Shown: piece by piece, positions 51,101 through 63,345 of the stretch | How positions within the stretch are numbered: the first letter of the stretch is position 1 | Layout: every line of letters starts with the position of its first letter | Source: Nematostella vectensis | Taxonomy: Eukaryota; Cnidaria; Anthozoa; Actiniaria; Edwardsiidae | NCBI RefSeq assembly: GCF_932526225.1 | Contig: NC_064036.1 | Span: 9,431,519-9,495,518 of the forward strand | Reading direction: 5' to 3' | DNA length: 64,000 nt | Position numbers and translations under genes: made by a program | Notes under the pieces: generated by a model | Told to the model about the DNA's origin: nothing | Seen by the model: the letters and a program-made list of their open reading frames with translations, nothing else | Databases searched by the model: none

Positions 51101-54100
51101 TCATTCAATTTCGTAGATCGCCTCAATCGGCATATTCTCGTATGTATCTTGCCTATCACGTGATATATTTGCATATACAGGCTCCGAGTAGTCCTGAGTA
51201 CAGGTCTCAGATCCTGTGAGCTCTAGGTAAGCTGGTGTTTCAAGACTCTCCCCTACTGGCTTCGGAGACTCCCATTCTGTGTTCGCCTTGGTGCCATGGT
51301 GCTCTATCTCAGCACACATGCGCGACTCTGCTGTGTTAATGTACAACGAGTCCTCCATGTTAACAGGAGTAGAATCGTACAATGCAGAGTCTGTATGACA
51401 GAGAGCGCCTCTCTGTAAGGGTTGATAATTAGACTGTGAAAAGCCTTCATTTACAAGTCCCATGTAATGGCTAGATAATCTACGCCCACTGGCCGGTGTC
51501 CCGCTTCCGGTTCCTTTGGTTACTTCTGGGGTTAACTCCATATACACTGGTTTTCCCTCCTTGTGGGCTGAGTCCCCTCGGTAGTCCCTCGGTTCCGGGA
51601 GACTGTTGTCTGCATTTGAGTATTTGTCTCCCCTTTGCTGTGATCGACGCCGGTACACCACATAACCAATGGCAACGCATAAAATGACAAGGATGGCAAG
51701 TCCGCTGACCAGTCCAGGCATGAGCCCCGAGTTGTGTATGGAAATGGTCTTCTCACTTTTCGATGCATCTAAAAACAGATAATGAATCCCTAAAGATAAC
51801 TTTTTATTAAAAGATAAGAACAATTTATTAACCAGAAGTCTCCTAGGAACAATATCCAAGACTTTGGACAGTTTGGCTTCAGGCGCCGCGCCGATCAAGG
51901 AAAAATTCTGACCGTCGCTGAACACTGTCACGTCACGTCATTTTGACCCGTTTACATAAACAGGTGTAAATTGGTCTGGATTCGCGCCTGGGCTCTGAAA
52001 AGGTCTTTAAAATGTCTCATTAAAACTGAGATGAGAAACAGTTTAGTTATGTACCTGAATCACAGACGCTGTCGCATGTACAGCTCCCATTGATAACGTC
52101 ACACGACTCTTTCTCGCCACATGAGCACTCATGCAAACAACTGTCCCCATAGTAACCAACCGGACAAGGCTTGTCACATGACCTTCCAGTAAAGCCAGGT
52201 AGGCAAGTACAATTTCCTTTTAAGAAATGAAATGTTATCAGGGCATCAAAAATAATAAGTAAAGCTTTTACATAACTAGAATATTACATAGCAGCGAGCA
52301 AAAAATTATTTCCACCACTCGAAAACAAGGCATTGTTTATTCTGAATATCACAAAAAACGAATTCAATAATTGTTTATACTATAATCTAATCTAATTGTA
52401 TAATATAATATAATATAATATAATATAATATAATATAATATAATGTAATGTAATGTAATGTAATGTAATGTAATGTAATGTAATGTAATGTAATGTAATG
52501 TAATGTAATGTAATGTAATGTAATGTAATGTAATGTAATGTAATGTAATGTAATGTAATGTAATGTAATGTAATGTAATGTAATGTAATGTAATGTAATG
52601 TAATGTAATGTAATGTAATGTAATGTAATGTAATGTAATGTAATGTAATGTAATGTAATGTAATGTAATGTAATGTAATGTAATGTAATGTAATGTAATT
52701 GTTTATATTATTATCTAATATCTTCGCGTCTTAAGATGCATAAAATTATCTGTTAGCTGAATTAAAAAGACGATTAAAGCGGTCATACCGGTATGGTAAG
52801 CACACGTGTGTCTTCTTAATCTTTAGAGCGGGATGACGCGCATCCGGTTACAGAGGATTTTTATAGAACGGATGGTTCAACCATGTCCAGGCAGATAATT
52901 ATTTTCAACTATTTTGTGGTGGTATTGCCTCAATTAAGATATGAGTCGGAGCCAGCGCATTTGTATTCCAAATATTTGTCATAGAATGCAGTCAAAGGCT
53001 TTTTTTAAAGTATTTCTTTTTAAGGCATTATACTGTTTCGTGGCGTAAATCGATCCTCTGCAAGTTTCCCCAGAAAAAAAGGTAGATTAAAAAACGCGTG
53101 GGCGGGCAGGCAGTATTAAATACCATTTCCCTATAACTTGTGGGCTAGGTGTACGGCCTAGTGTCGCCCTGGCTGCGCTATAAATGCATCCGCAGTTCTC
53201 TAAATGCAAATAATACAACGTTCTTTTTTACACACTTTGTCCGCTGGCTTTCAGGCTTGTTTGAACTTGTTATGTTGTTGTCGGGGAACATGGAAGTTCC
53301 TTGCGTGACAGCGTTACTTACCTTCTTCACACGTTGCATTCCCCGCGCATGGGCAACTGCTACTACATGAGCCCGCGATACATGTGCATTCCCCGCTAAC
53401 AACTGAACACTTCTCTGTGTCTGCGCATGCGCACACCTTGGCGCAATCAAACCCGTACGTTCCTACCGGGCAACGCTGATCACATCTATGGCAGGAAATA
53501 AAGAAGATGTTAATGTATTGCTGTGAACATATTACATATTAAAAGCTCTTGATAGACCCAAGACTATCTTCAAGCTATTGATGAGGTTTACCAATTCGTG
53601 TTTGTTTAGGGTAGCAACGCTACATACTAATATACACGTCCAAGGACGTGTAGTTTATCCTCTACTTATCCAAAGATGTGTAGTATATCCCCTAGTTATC
53701 CAAAGATTTGTAGTATATCCCCTAGTTATCCAAAGATGTGTTAGTTTATCCCCCACTTATCCAAAGATGTGTATGTTTATACCCTAGTTATCCAAAGATG
53801 TGCAAGTTTATCCCCTAGTTCTCCAAAGATGTGTAAGTTTATCCCTCTACTTATCCAAACATTGTGTATTATATCCCCAAGTTATCCAAAGATGTGTTAG
53901 TATGTCCCCTCCTTATTCAAAGATGTGTTAGTTTAACCAAGACTGCAAGATGCAATGCAAAACAAACGATAATGACACAAATGATGCTCTTTGCTTAAAC
54001 TGTTACGACTTTTCATACTTATATGAAGAAATTTAGAGTACAGTTCAGTTCAGTAAGATATATATTGCTATTTTAGGACTAGATGAGTTGGCCGCAGGCC

Positions 54101-57100
54101 TAATCATGTAAAACTGCACAGACCTTGCTCCGGTGAAGCCTGCTACACATTTGCACGTGCCATTCACGTGATTACACGTGCCGTGCAAACAGTCACACTT
54201 TCGTTTACAGCTGTCTCCATAGTAACCAGGGTCGCAAGGTTTGTCGCAGTGCTTCCCTTTATATCCGGCGAAACACGTGCACCTTCCCGTCACGTGATCA
54301 CAGGTGGCACCATTCATGCATTGACATACACGCTTGCATTCGTCTCCATAGTAACCTGAATCACATGGCCTTTCACAGCGCTTGCCTGTCCAGCCAGAGA
54401 TACATCTACAGAGTCCAGTCACGTGATTGCACCTTGAGCGGTTTTGGCATTGACATACTTGTTTACAGCTGTTACCATAATAACCTGACTTGCATGGTAA
54501 TTGACAGGCGTCGCCTTGCCATCCAGAGGTGCAGTTACATATTCCTTGGACCGAGTCGCACGTGGAATTGTTCTGACACTCGCAAGTATTGTTACAATTC
54601 ACGTCCCATCTGCCAAGCGTACAAGCTAGGGACACCAGGGAAAAAACACGTGTTACAGCGGCATTGCCACCAGGTCACTTCCGGTCGGTTACGTAACAAT
54701 CTCCGATTACTTTTAACGGGAAACTCGTAAAATATTTCAAAATTGTAAATGCAGTGTGTCTATTGGAAGTTTCTTTGAGGATGTGACTGATAATTAAGAG
54801 CGGATGGCCTGTTAAATATCGCGGATTTTAATAGATTCCTTTGTCTCTTGTGGTTTGAGGTTTCCGTCGGCTCTCCGCTGGTGCACTTAACACTTTAAGG
54901 AGCATGATCCAGCCTCTGCTTTAAAATGTGTTCTCAAAATATGAATCAAGATGGGATAAAACCAAAAGCAGGCGCATAATTATTTTATGCCAGCTACGCA
55001 ATTAAAGATATATTTTAAATTTATCCATGGACTCAATGGGAGTCAGTCCCAAACAGGGATGTCAGTCATTACGTTTCTCCCTGTGAATTACAGTTTGTAA
55101 TATTATATGCGAGAAAGCGAGTGGTCCCCTCGTTCTACATTTCAGCATATCATATATCCAATGATTATGATTCTGGTATATTGATACAGGTGTTCGTAAG
55201 GGAAAGGTCATTAATTTTCATCAAACAAAGCACCCCCCTCCCCTCGTTAAATAAAGAGCCTTCCCTAATGGTGATGCTGATGTCTTACCTTGGTCACATG
55301 ATGGTCCATCATATCCCGGATGACATGTACAGTTATCAGGCTTAACACATACTCCCTGGGCACATCCCTTCGAGCAAATAGGTGTTGGACAGCTGTTACC
55401 AGATTGGGCCCATCCAGAACAACACAGCAACACGGTGCGCTGGGCTTTTCTGTAGAGCTGCTTGTACACTGTTCGGTATGCAACTCTATTTAAACAGAGG
55501 CAGTGGGATCATTCTTCTTTTCTTACAAAATGAGCCGTGATATTGTTTTTATGAGAGCATGGATCAGCACTATGTCACTACCTACCATAACAACACCACG
55601 TGACCAACCCTAGTAACACCATGTGACCAGCCCTAGTAAAACCACGTGACCAGCCCTATTAACACCACGTGACCAGCCCTAGTAACACCACGTGACCAGC
55701 CCTAGTAACACCACGTGACCAGCCCTAGTAACACCACGTGACCAGCCCTAGTAACACCACGTGACCAGCCCTATTAACACCACGTGACCAGCCCTAGTAA
55801 CACCATGTGACTAGCCCTAGTAACACCATGTGACTAGCCCTAGTAACACCACGTGAACAGCCCTAGTAACACCACGTGACCAGCCCTAGTAACACCATGT
55901 GACCAACCCTAGTAACACCACGTGACCAGCCCTAGTAACACCATGTGACTAGCCCTAGTAACACCACGTGACCAGCCCTATTAACACCACGTGACCAGCC
56001 CTAGTAACACCATGTGACTAGCCTAGTAACACCACGTGACCAGCCCTAGTAACACCACGTGACCAGCCCTAGTAACACCACGTGACCAACCCTAGTAACA
56101 CCACGTGACCAGCCGTAGTAACACCACGTGACCAGCCCTAGTAACACCATGTGACCAGCCCTAGTAACACCATGTGACTAGCCTAGTAACACCACGTGAC
56201 CAGCCCTAGTAACACCATGTGACCAGCCCTAGTAACACCACGTGACCAGCCCTAGTAACACCCTGTGACCAGCCCTAGTAACACCACGTGACCAGCCCTA
56301 GTAACACAACGTGACCAGCCCTAGTAACACAATGTGACCAGCCCTAGTAACACCATGTGACCAGCCCTAGTAACACCACGTGACCAGCCCTAGTAACACC
56401 CTGTGACCAGCCCTAGTAACACCACGTGACCAGCCCTATTAACACCACGTGACCAGCCCTAGTAACACCCTGTGACCAGCCCTAGTAACACCACGTGACC
56501 AGCCCTAGTAACACCCTGTGACCAGCCCTATTAACACCACGTGACCAGCCCTAGTAACACCACGTGACCAGCCCTAGTAACACCACGTGACCAGCCCTAG
56601 TAACACCACGTGACCAGCCCTAGTAACACCACGTGACCAGCCCTAGTAACACCATGTGACCAACCCTAGTAACACCATGTGACAAGCCCTAGTAACACCA
56701 TGTGACCAGCCCTAGTAACACCACGTGACCAGCCCTAGTAACACCCTGTGACCAGCCCTATTAACACCACGTGACCAGCCCTAGTAACACCATGTGACAA
56801 GCCCTAGTAACACCATGTGACCAGCCCTAGTAACACCACGTGACCAGCCCTAGTAACACCACGTGACCAGCCCTAGTAACACCATGTGACCAGCCCTAGT
56901 AACACCATGTGACTAGCCCTATTAACACCACGTGACCAGCCCTAGTAACACCACGTGACCAGCCCTAGTAACACCATGTGACCAGCCCTAGTAACACCAT
57001 GTGACTAGCCTAGTAACACCACGTGACCAGCCCTAGTAACACCATGTGACCAGCCCTAGTAACACCATGTGACTAGCCTAGTAACACCATGTGACCAGCC

Positions 57101-57952
57101 CTAGTAACACCACGTGACCAGCCCTAGTAATACCACGTGACCAGGTACCAGGGGACTGGTATGTGTATGCGAATACACATGTGGATGTGATAACCGTGAC
57201 CATGCTTGCGGTGTCGTTTTAAAAGAATTTCACGATGACGCCTTCAACGTTCCGTTGTCGCCTGCGCTGTCTTGATCGTAACCAAGCTCTCTTTTGTAAA
57301 AAAAGCGAACGTTAACCCGCGCCGTTCTCAATACCCAATTCTTTATAAAGAGTAAACTTTCAAATGGGAAACTGGGTCGCATTTTGAGACGCGCGAGGAA
57401 CTAATAAGATATCTATTATTTAAAGCGCCTGGACTTCATGCGACTTTTGCCCAACTTACTTTTGTTCGTAGCACACTTTATATCTGAACCAAGGCCCCCC
57501 CTGTTGCACCCGGCATTGCTTGCTGATTTGCTGGTAAAAACTTTGTTGTGCTGCTTGAGAATACGACTCAGTAAAACTGAAACCATAAATGAGAAAGTAC
57601 TTGTTTACAGTAGTCTTATGTCTTTCTTTAGCGGTTCAAAATATTTTATATGGGGTAATAGCAAGTTGCTTCCTTCCCCCTTCTTTTAAATCTCCCCCCA
57701 CCATAACTCCTTTCTTGACTTGGTTGATCATTTACGTTCACACAGGGTTGAACATGCGTTATTGCGGTACATAAACACAATAGTGTACACAGTTTACCGC
57801 GTTATTCGCATAGGTGATTGATGGACTTACCTCTGAGTCCGAGTGCAAACATTCAGGCCTCCTTGCACAAGAGATTGTGTAGAGCAGCCATCGAATGACA
57901 TAATTGCAATAATAAAAATCCTAAGCGATAATGCTAAGCAACTCGCATACAT
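51101..57952 (-). CDS. MEGF10/Draper-like EMI-EGF receptor with ITAM-like tail
   Basis: Exons: 57952-57831, 57576-57460, 55485-55289, 54625-54124, 53485-53322, 52216-52055, 51768-51101; phases are continuous, giving 643 residues. A signal peptide (residues 1-~25, hydrophobic IFIIAIM) leads into an EMI domain spread over exons 1-3 (LNVCTRTQ ... YKQLYRK ... CCSGWAQSGNSC). Exons 3-6 carry about eight EGF or EGF-laminin-type repeats, often with GYYG-(D/N)-SC(K/L) and CNHVTG cores. Exon 7 holds one membrane span (LVSGLAILVILCVAIGYVVY) and a ~185-residue cytoplasmic tail with many tyrosines: YMEL, YMGL, YQPL, YLEL, YANI, YENM. The family comprises engulfment and scavenger receptors that bind apoptotic cells or microbes. 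Orthology to a single vertebrate gene is not claimed. Confidence 0.9.
52399..52699. repeat. Pentanucleotide microsatellite (ATAAT)n then (TAATG)n
   Basis: About 8 copies of TAATA-type units pass into about 50 perfect TAATG units. It lies in the receptor intron between exons 5 and 6 (52217-53321). Confidence 0.97.
53640..53940. repeat. ~30-bp minisatellite, about 10 copies
   Basis: Units of the type TTATCCAAAGATGTGTAGTT followed by TATCCCCTAG recur with small indels in the receptor intron between exons 4 and 5. Confidence 0.9.
55588..57143. repeat. 23-bp minisatellite, ~68 copies, each with an E-box
   Basis: The unit is CCCTAGTAACACCACGTGAC plus CAG. About two thirds of copies carry the palindromic E-box CACGTG and most of the rest CATGTG or CCTGTG. 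It occupies most of the receptor intron 2 (55486-57459). Confidence 0.97.
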
Positions 57953-58367
57953 AACCCGAAGACTCGGAATAACGCAGACCTTGAAATACACGGCAAATAA
58001 TGAAAGCGGAAAGTGCTAGGCGACACGACAAGGCAAATATCTTGTAACACGACTCCAGGTAAAAGGATTGGTTGTTTATTAACTTTCAAAACCACATCGC
58101 TATGTACAGCAGCCAGATAAAAAAAGCCTATTGATAGGAATAAAATAAATCTATCACAAAAAAACAATGTTACATATCTTGATTACATAGACGCTTTAGT
58201 AATCTATGCATCTCGAAAAATATGAAAGTTCTAGAGCAGACAAGACAATGACACATGATATGTGATGGTTAATGTTTAACGTCGCCTGATCCCTGATCTT
58301 TTTCCGGGTTCTGTTGAATCAAGTGACTCTAAGGTTTCTACTCGCTGCTCTGTAGAGACCGCTTGAT
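57953..58367. promoter_or_regulatory. Divergent promoter of the two EMI-EGF receptors
   Basis: Only 415 bp separate the two start codons on opposite strands. The interval is AT-rich with no repeat; transcription start sites for both genes, or their 5' UTRs, must lie here unless upstream exons exist. No canonical TATA box is obvious. Confidence 0.6.
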
Positions 58368-61300
58368 ATGCCGTCTAAGCGTTTCCTTACGACAGCTTCT
58401 CGTGTCGCTTGTGCTGTCGCGATTCTAGTAATCTGCTCGGTGGAGTCCCTCAGTCCTAGTGGCAAGAATGTTTGCTCTAGATCAGTAAGGTATGATATCG
58501 CGCTTCCGTCAAACCTTTGTTTATACAATTGTGTAATAGCAGAGCTATTCCTGCACCCGTACACAGTCAGCACACTGAAACACCACGAACAAGCGAAATA
58601 CCGGCATTTGCTAATCGTTCAAAACAAAACAAAAAGAACCACAAATCAAGTCCCGTACTCTTTCTGTTAAGGATATTTTTGATGGCATTTCTATCTATGC
58701 TAATAGCGGGGTAACCATTCTTTATGCAGCTTTTCAACGAAGTACCAACAGTCATACCAGTACTCGTGGAGGGAGCGATACACCACAAGCTGTGGTTTCT
58801 GGGGCTGGGGGCGATGCACTCGCTACAGGTATGTGACTGATGCGGGTGATGGTGGGCAGCATCTCCAGCCATGTCATTACGGACCCTCATTTCGCTTATA
58901 AATACCATGATTACACTGAATATGAAAGCCATTTTTTCGTTCCCTATGAAGTATATACCGGAAAGGATAGTTTTAATTTTTCCTCTCAAAATTTAGAGAA
59001 AATAAAATCGTTAGATATTCAGGCTATACCTTGATGATCTTACTGTGATCTTGGCAAAATGAGTCTTTTCAAAGTACATTCTTTTAATACTTTAATACAG
59101 GGCTTAGAGGTATACTGATCCATTCCCCCCCTCCCCCTATGTCTAAAAAGTTTTTCCAGATCCCCTACACTAAATATTTTTGTAAAGACTATTTATTACG
59201 ATCTTTAGACTTGACATCTTTTGATAAAAAGTGGTTGTACTCTCTGCATGTACACGTATCCCAGGCAAAGACGTTTCTCCTTAACGCGAGAGACGTGCAA
59301 AGTTGACACAAAAAGTCGTGAAAACTAATTGAACTCGTACACATATCCACAAGTGTTGCCCATAAAAAAACAATAACTTATAATTGCACTTCAACTTCTA
59401 GCCTTGAACATAGTTGTAAGCAAAGACTGGTTATGAAACGGGCGAACTTCAAAGGCAGAACTCTTTCATTGGCTTTTGGCCCTGTCACATGGTTGTGTAT
59501 GCGCACAAGTGGAGCGTACAGTACAGAGAATATATGGAGAAACAAAGAATGGTTGCTCTCTACATCAATACCGCATTTCGACTTTTTTCTCAAAGCTCCA
59601 CAGTATTGATGCAGATGCGTTCAAATGCTTGCAATGTAAGCTCACTGAGGGTGTTCGATAAAGCTCCCCAGTATGGATGCAGATGCGTTCAAATGCTTGC
59701 CATGTAAGCTCACTGAGGGTGTTTGATAAAGCTCCATAGTATTGATGCAGAGGCGTTCAAATGCTTGCCATGTAAGCTCACTGAGGGTGTTCGATAGAGC
59801 TCCCCAGTATGGATGCAGATGCGTTCAAATGCTTGCCATGTAAGCTCACTGAGGGTGTTTGATAAAGCTCCACAGTATTGATGCAGGGGCGTTCAAATGC
59901 TTGCCATGTAAGCTCACTGAGGGTGTTTGATAGAGCTCCACAGTATTGATGCAGGGGCGTTCAAATGCTTGCCATGTAAGCTCACTGAGGGTGTTCGATA
60001 GAGCTCCCCAGTATGGATGCAGATGCGTTCAAATGCTTGCCATGTAAGCTCACTGAGGGTGTTTGATAAAGCTCCATAGTATTGATGCAGAGGCGTTCAA
60101 ATGCTTGCCATGTAAGCTCACTGAGGGTGTTCGATAGAGCTCCCCAGTATGGATGCTGCAGATGCGTTCAAATGCTTGCCATGTAAGCTCACTGAGGGTG
60201 TTTGATAAAGCTCCACAGTATTGATGCAGAGGCGTTCAAATGCTTTCCATGTAAGCTCACTGAGGGTGTTCGATAGAGCTCCCCAGTATGGATGCAGATG
60301 CGTTCAAATGCTTGCCATGTAAGCTCACTGAGGGTGTTTGATAAAGCTCCCCAGTATGGATGCAGATGCGTTCAAATGCTTGCCATGTAAGCTCACTGAG
60401 GGTGTTTGATAAAGCTCCACAGTATTGATGCAGGGGCGTTCAAATGCTTGCCATGTAAGCTCACTGAGGGTGTTCGATAGAGCTCCCCAGTATGGATGCA
60501 GATGCGTTCAAATGCTTGCCATGTAAGCTCACTGAGGGTGTTTGATAAAGCTCCATAGTATTGATGCAGAGGCGTTCAAATGCTTGCCATGTAAGCTCAC
60601 TGAGGGTGTTCGATAGAGCTCCCCAGTATGGATGCAGATGCGTTCAAATGCTTGCCATGTAAGCTCACTGAGGGTGTTTGATAAAGCTCCACAGTATTGA
60701 TGCAGGGGCGTTCAAATGCTTGCCATGTAAGCTCACTGAGGGTGTTTGATAAAGCTCCATAGTATTGATGCAGATGCGTTCAAATGCTTGCCATGTAAGC
60801 TCACTGAGGGTGTTCGATAGAGCTCCACAGTATGATGCAGATGCGTTCAAATGCTTGCCATGTGAGCTCACTGAGTGTGTCCGATAAAGCTCCCCTCTGA
60901 AGTATTTTATACCCCGTTTAGCTGTAAACTAGGGCTGAAGAGCTCAGGATGCAATAACGATAAACATCCAAAGTGATATTGACAAAGACTAAAGGAAAGT
61001 AAACAGAAATAGCAAAGCTTAAAATAAATCAATTGAAACATATATATCATATATCATACTCGTTCCCCATCCCCCCCCCTTCTTGCCACAACCAGAAGCA
61101 CCAGTATTTGACCAATGTTCCTAGATAGTAACGCATATCGATAAAAAAGGACATAAACAAAAAAAAACCCGATAACAAGAACGTTAATACAAGGAAGGAG
61201 GTTACACCAATGTTCGATTTATAATTTTACATCACGCGTTGAAGCGGGAGCGGTTACGTAGCGCGTCGTTTTTGGGTCGTTAGCGCGTAGGGAAAGTTAA

Positions 61301-63322
61301 ATCTCCGGCCACATTTTGGCAGCCAAGGGCCGGTATCACCGGAATCAGTGTTAATCTCTTTGTTTCAGGACCCGATATGGAACAAAGTACAGAGATGCAT
61401 ACAAACAAGCTTACAAAGCTGAGTACCAGTGCTGCTCGGGCTGGGAACCACAGGGTGACCAGTGTACTCTCGGTAAATAATATGTTATATTCGCGCTTCT
61501 GCCTGATTTTTGGTTTAAAGGCGCTCTTTCTTTTCCTGAAGGCGTAAATGTTTTCAATTTCCCTTTTTTTTTGCAGCAATCTGCCAAACAAAAAAGTGTA
61601 TCCATGGAAAGTGCACTATGCCAGAGTTTTGTGGGTGTGACCCAGGGTACTACGGTCCCAAATGCGATAGAGGTGAGTCCTAAGTGCACCCCACGTGAAT
61701 GCTACTTTGTCACATTCTAAAATGCTAGAAATGCGATACAAATTATTATTGCTTTACGTGAAATATCGTTTGGTTGTGGTATTGTGTAAAGATAATTTGT
61801 CGTAGCGTCTGCCTCTGGACCTCACAAATGATTTTGCTACAGAGTGCCCGTCAAACAAATGGGGTCCACACTGTACGCATGACTGCGAATGCCAAAACAA
61901 CGCAAAGTGTCTCGCGCATAACGGGAGCTGCGCATGCGCCATGGGCTGGCAAGGAGTGCACTGCGAGAGACCATGTGATCCTGGTTACTATGGTAACTGC
62001 AAAAAGGCATGCCAGTGTCTTAATGGAGCTTCGTGTAATCACGTGACTGGTAACTGCACGTGTGCGCCAGGGTATACGGGAGAAAGGTGAGAAAGATCAA
62101 CTTATCACGCGAGCATTTTTTTTTTGCATTCTTTCATGGGAAACAAGTGAACTGCGAATAAAGCTTAAATGACCTTCCTTCGCTTGAAATAATGCTGTTC
62201 TTATTGTCCAGTGAGAAAGATCAACTAATCACGCGAGCATTTTTTTTTTTTTTGCATTCTTTCATGGGAAACAAGTGAACTGCGAATAAAGCTTAAATGA
62301 CCTTCCTTCGCTTGAAATAATGCTGTTCTTATTGTCCAGGTGTGAGGCCAAGTGTCCAGCTGGTACTTTTGGCCAAGAATGTATTAACAAATGCTCTTGC
62401 ATGAACGGAGCAGTCTGTGATCACGTAAATGGCACGTGTAACTGTACTGCGGGGTGGAAAGTAAGCGCTCACTTTCATCGTCTTATCTGCACGTGTGTCA
62501 TGTGAGGCCCGTATTATCTGCACGTGTGTCATGTGAGGCCCGTCTTATCTGCCCCTGTGTAATGTGAGGCCCGTCTTATCTGCACGTGTGTCATGTGAGG
62601 CCCGTCTTATCTGCACGTGTGTCATGTGAGGCCCGTCTTACCTGCCCGTGTGTCATGTGAGGCCCGTCTTATCTGCACGTGTGTCATGTGAGGCTCGTCT
62701 TATCTGCACGTGTGTCATGTGAGGCCCGTCTTATCTGCACGTGTGTCATGTGAGGCCTATCTTATCTGCCCGAGTGTTATGTGAGGCCCGTCTTATCTGC
62801 GCGTGTGTATTTCATCACCAGGGGGAGATATGCAACACTCGATGTCCCAAAGGGTACTATGGCTATGGGTGTTCGAAGAAATGCTCCAACTGCCAGCACG
62901 GAGCGACGTGTGATCCTGTGAACGGCACATGTTCCTGTCAGACGGGATGGACTGGAGAAAAGTAAGTTTTCGCACCTTCAGTGCATGGTACAATCATCCA
63001 CTATTTATTATCTGTTCAGAGCTCGTTTTCGTTTCCATATTTCCAGTTATTACTCACACCACACCTAACCTCTTTATGTTGTACATTCTAGCTGTGACAT
63101 TACATGTAGTCAGGGAAGGTGGGGCGTCGGTTGCCAAGGCACGTGTGACTGTAAGAATAATGCTACGTGTTCACCTTTCACCGGTCAGTGTAACTGCACG
63201 TCTGGCTTTACGGGGGATCGATGTGAGAAACAGTGCGCCGGAGATTCTGGCGGTGTGGACTGCAGGCAGCACTGTAACTGTACCGAGTGGGGCACGTGTA
63301 ACCCTTTCACCGGAAAGTGTCT
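58368..63322 (+). CDS. Second MEGF10/Draper-like EMI-EGF protein, 3' end off window
   Basis: Exons: 58368-58489, 58730-58828, 61369-61472, 61577-61672, 61843-62086, 62340-62460, 62822-62961, 63092-63322; phases are continuous, giving 385 residues in the window, ending in phase 2 at a GTAAGT donor. A signal peptide (ACAVAILVICSV) is followed by an EMI domain: KNVCSRS, YTTSCGFWGWGRCTRYR, YRDAYKQAYKAEYQCCSGW. At least eight EGF-type repeats follow (CDPGYYG, CNHVTGNC, CDHVNGTC, CDPVNGTC, CSPFTGQC). The first coding exon is 122 nt with phase 2, as in the divergent paralogue, and exons 2 and 3 split the EMI domain at equivalent places. The membrane segment and tail, if any, are right of the window. 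It could be a secreted Nimrod-like form. Confidence 0.88.
59590..60892. repeat. 68-bp minisatellite, ~19 copies
   Basis: Units contain GCGTTCAAATGCTTGCCATG and TAAGCTCACTGAGGGTGTT. Two variants tend to alternate, CCCCAGTATGGATGCAGATG and CCACAGTATTGATGCAGGGG, giving a 136-bp higher-order period. It lies in intron 2 of the plus-strand EMI-EGF gene. Confidence 0.95.
62087..62339. repeat. Whole-intron tandem duplication in the second EMI-EGF gene
   Basis: The intron between exons 5 and 6 consists of two near-identical halves, 62087-62210 and 62211-62339. Each begins with the donor GTGAGAAAGATCAACT and ends with the acceptor ATTGTCCAG (the G of the first is shared). The halves differ by a T/A change, the length of a T run and little else. 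Confidence 0.9.
62479..62813. repeat. 31-bp minisatellite, ~11 copies
   Basis: The unit is GTCTTATCTGCACGTGTGTC plus ATGTGAGGCCC. It starts 19 bases after the exon 6 donor and ends just before the exon 7 acceptor. Each unit has an E-box (CACGTG) and a CATGTG. Confidence 0.95.
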
Positions 63323-63345
63323 GTAAGTACATGTGTAATAAGAAA

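Noticed and set aside
58567-58989. Minus-strand 140-residue frame with a hydrophobic start
   Set aside because: Overlaps the plus-strand EMI exon 58730-58828, which has proper AG/GT borders, phase and domain match.
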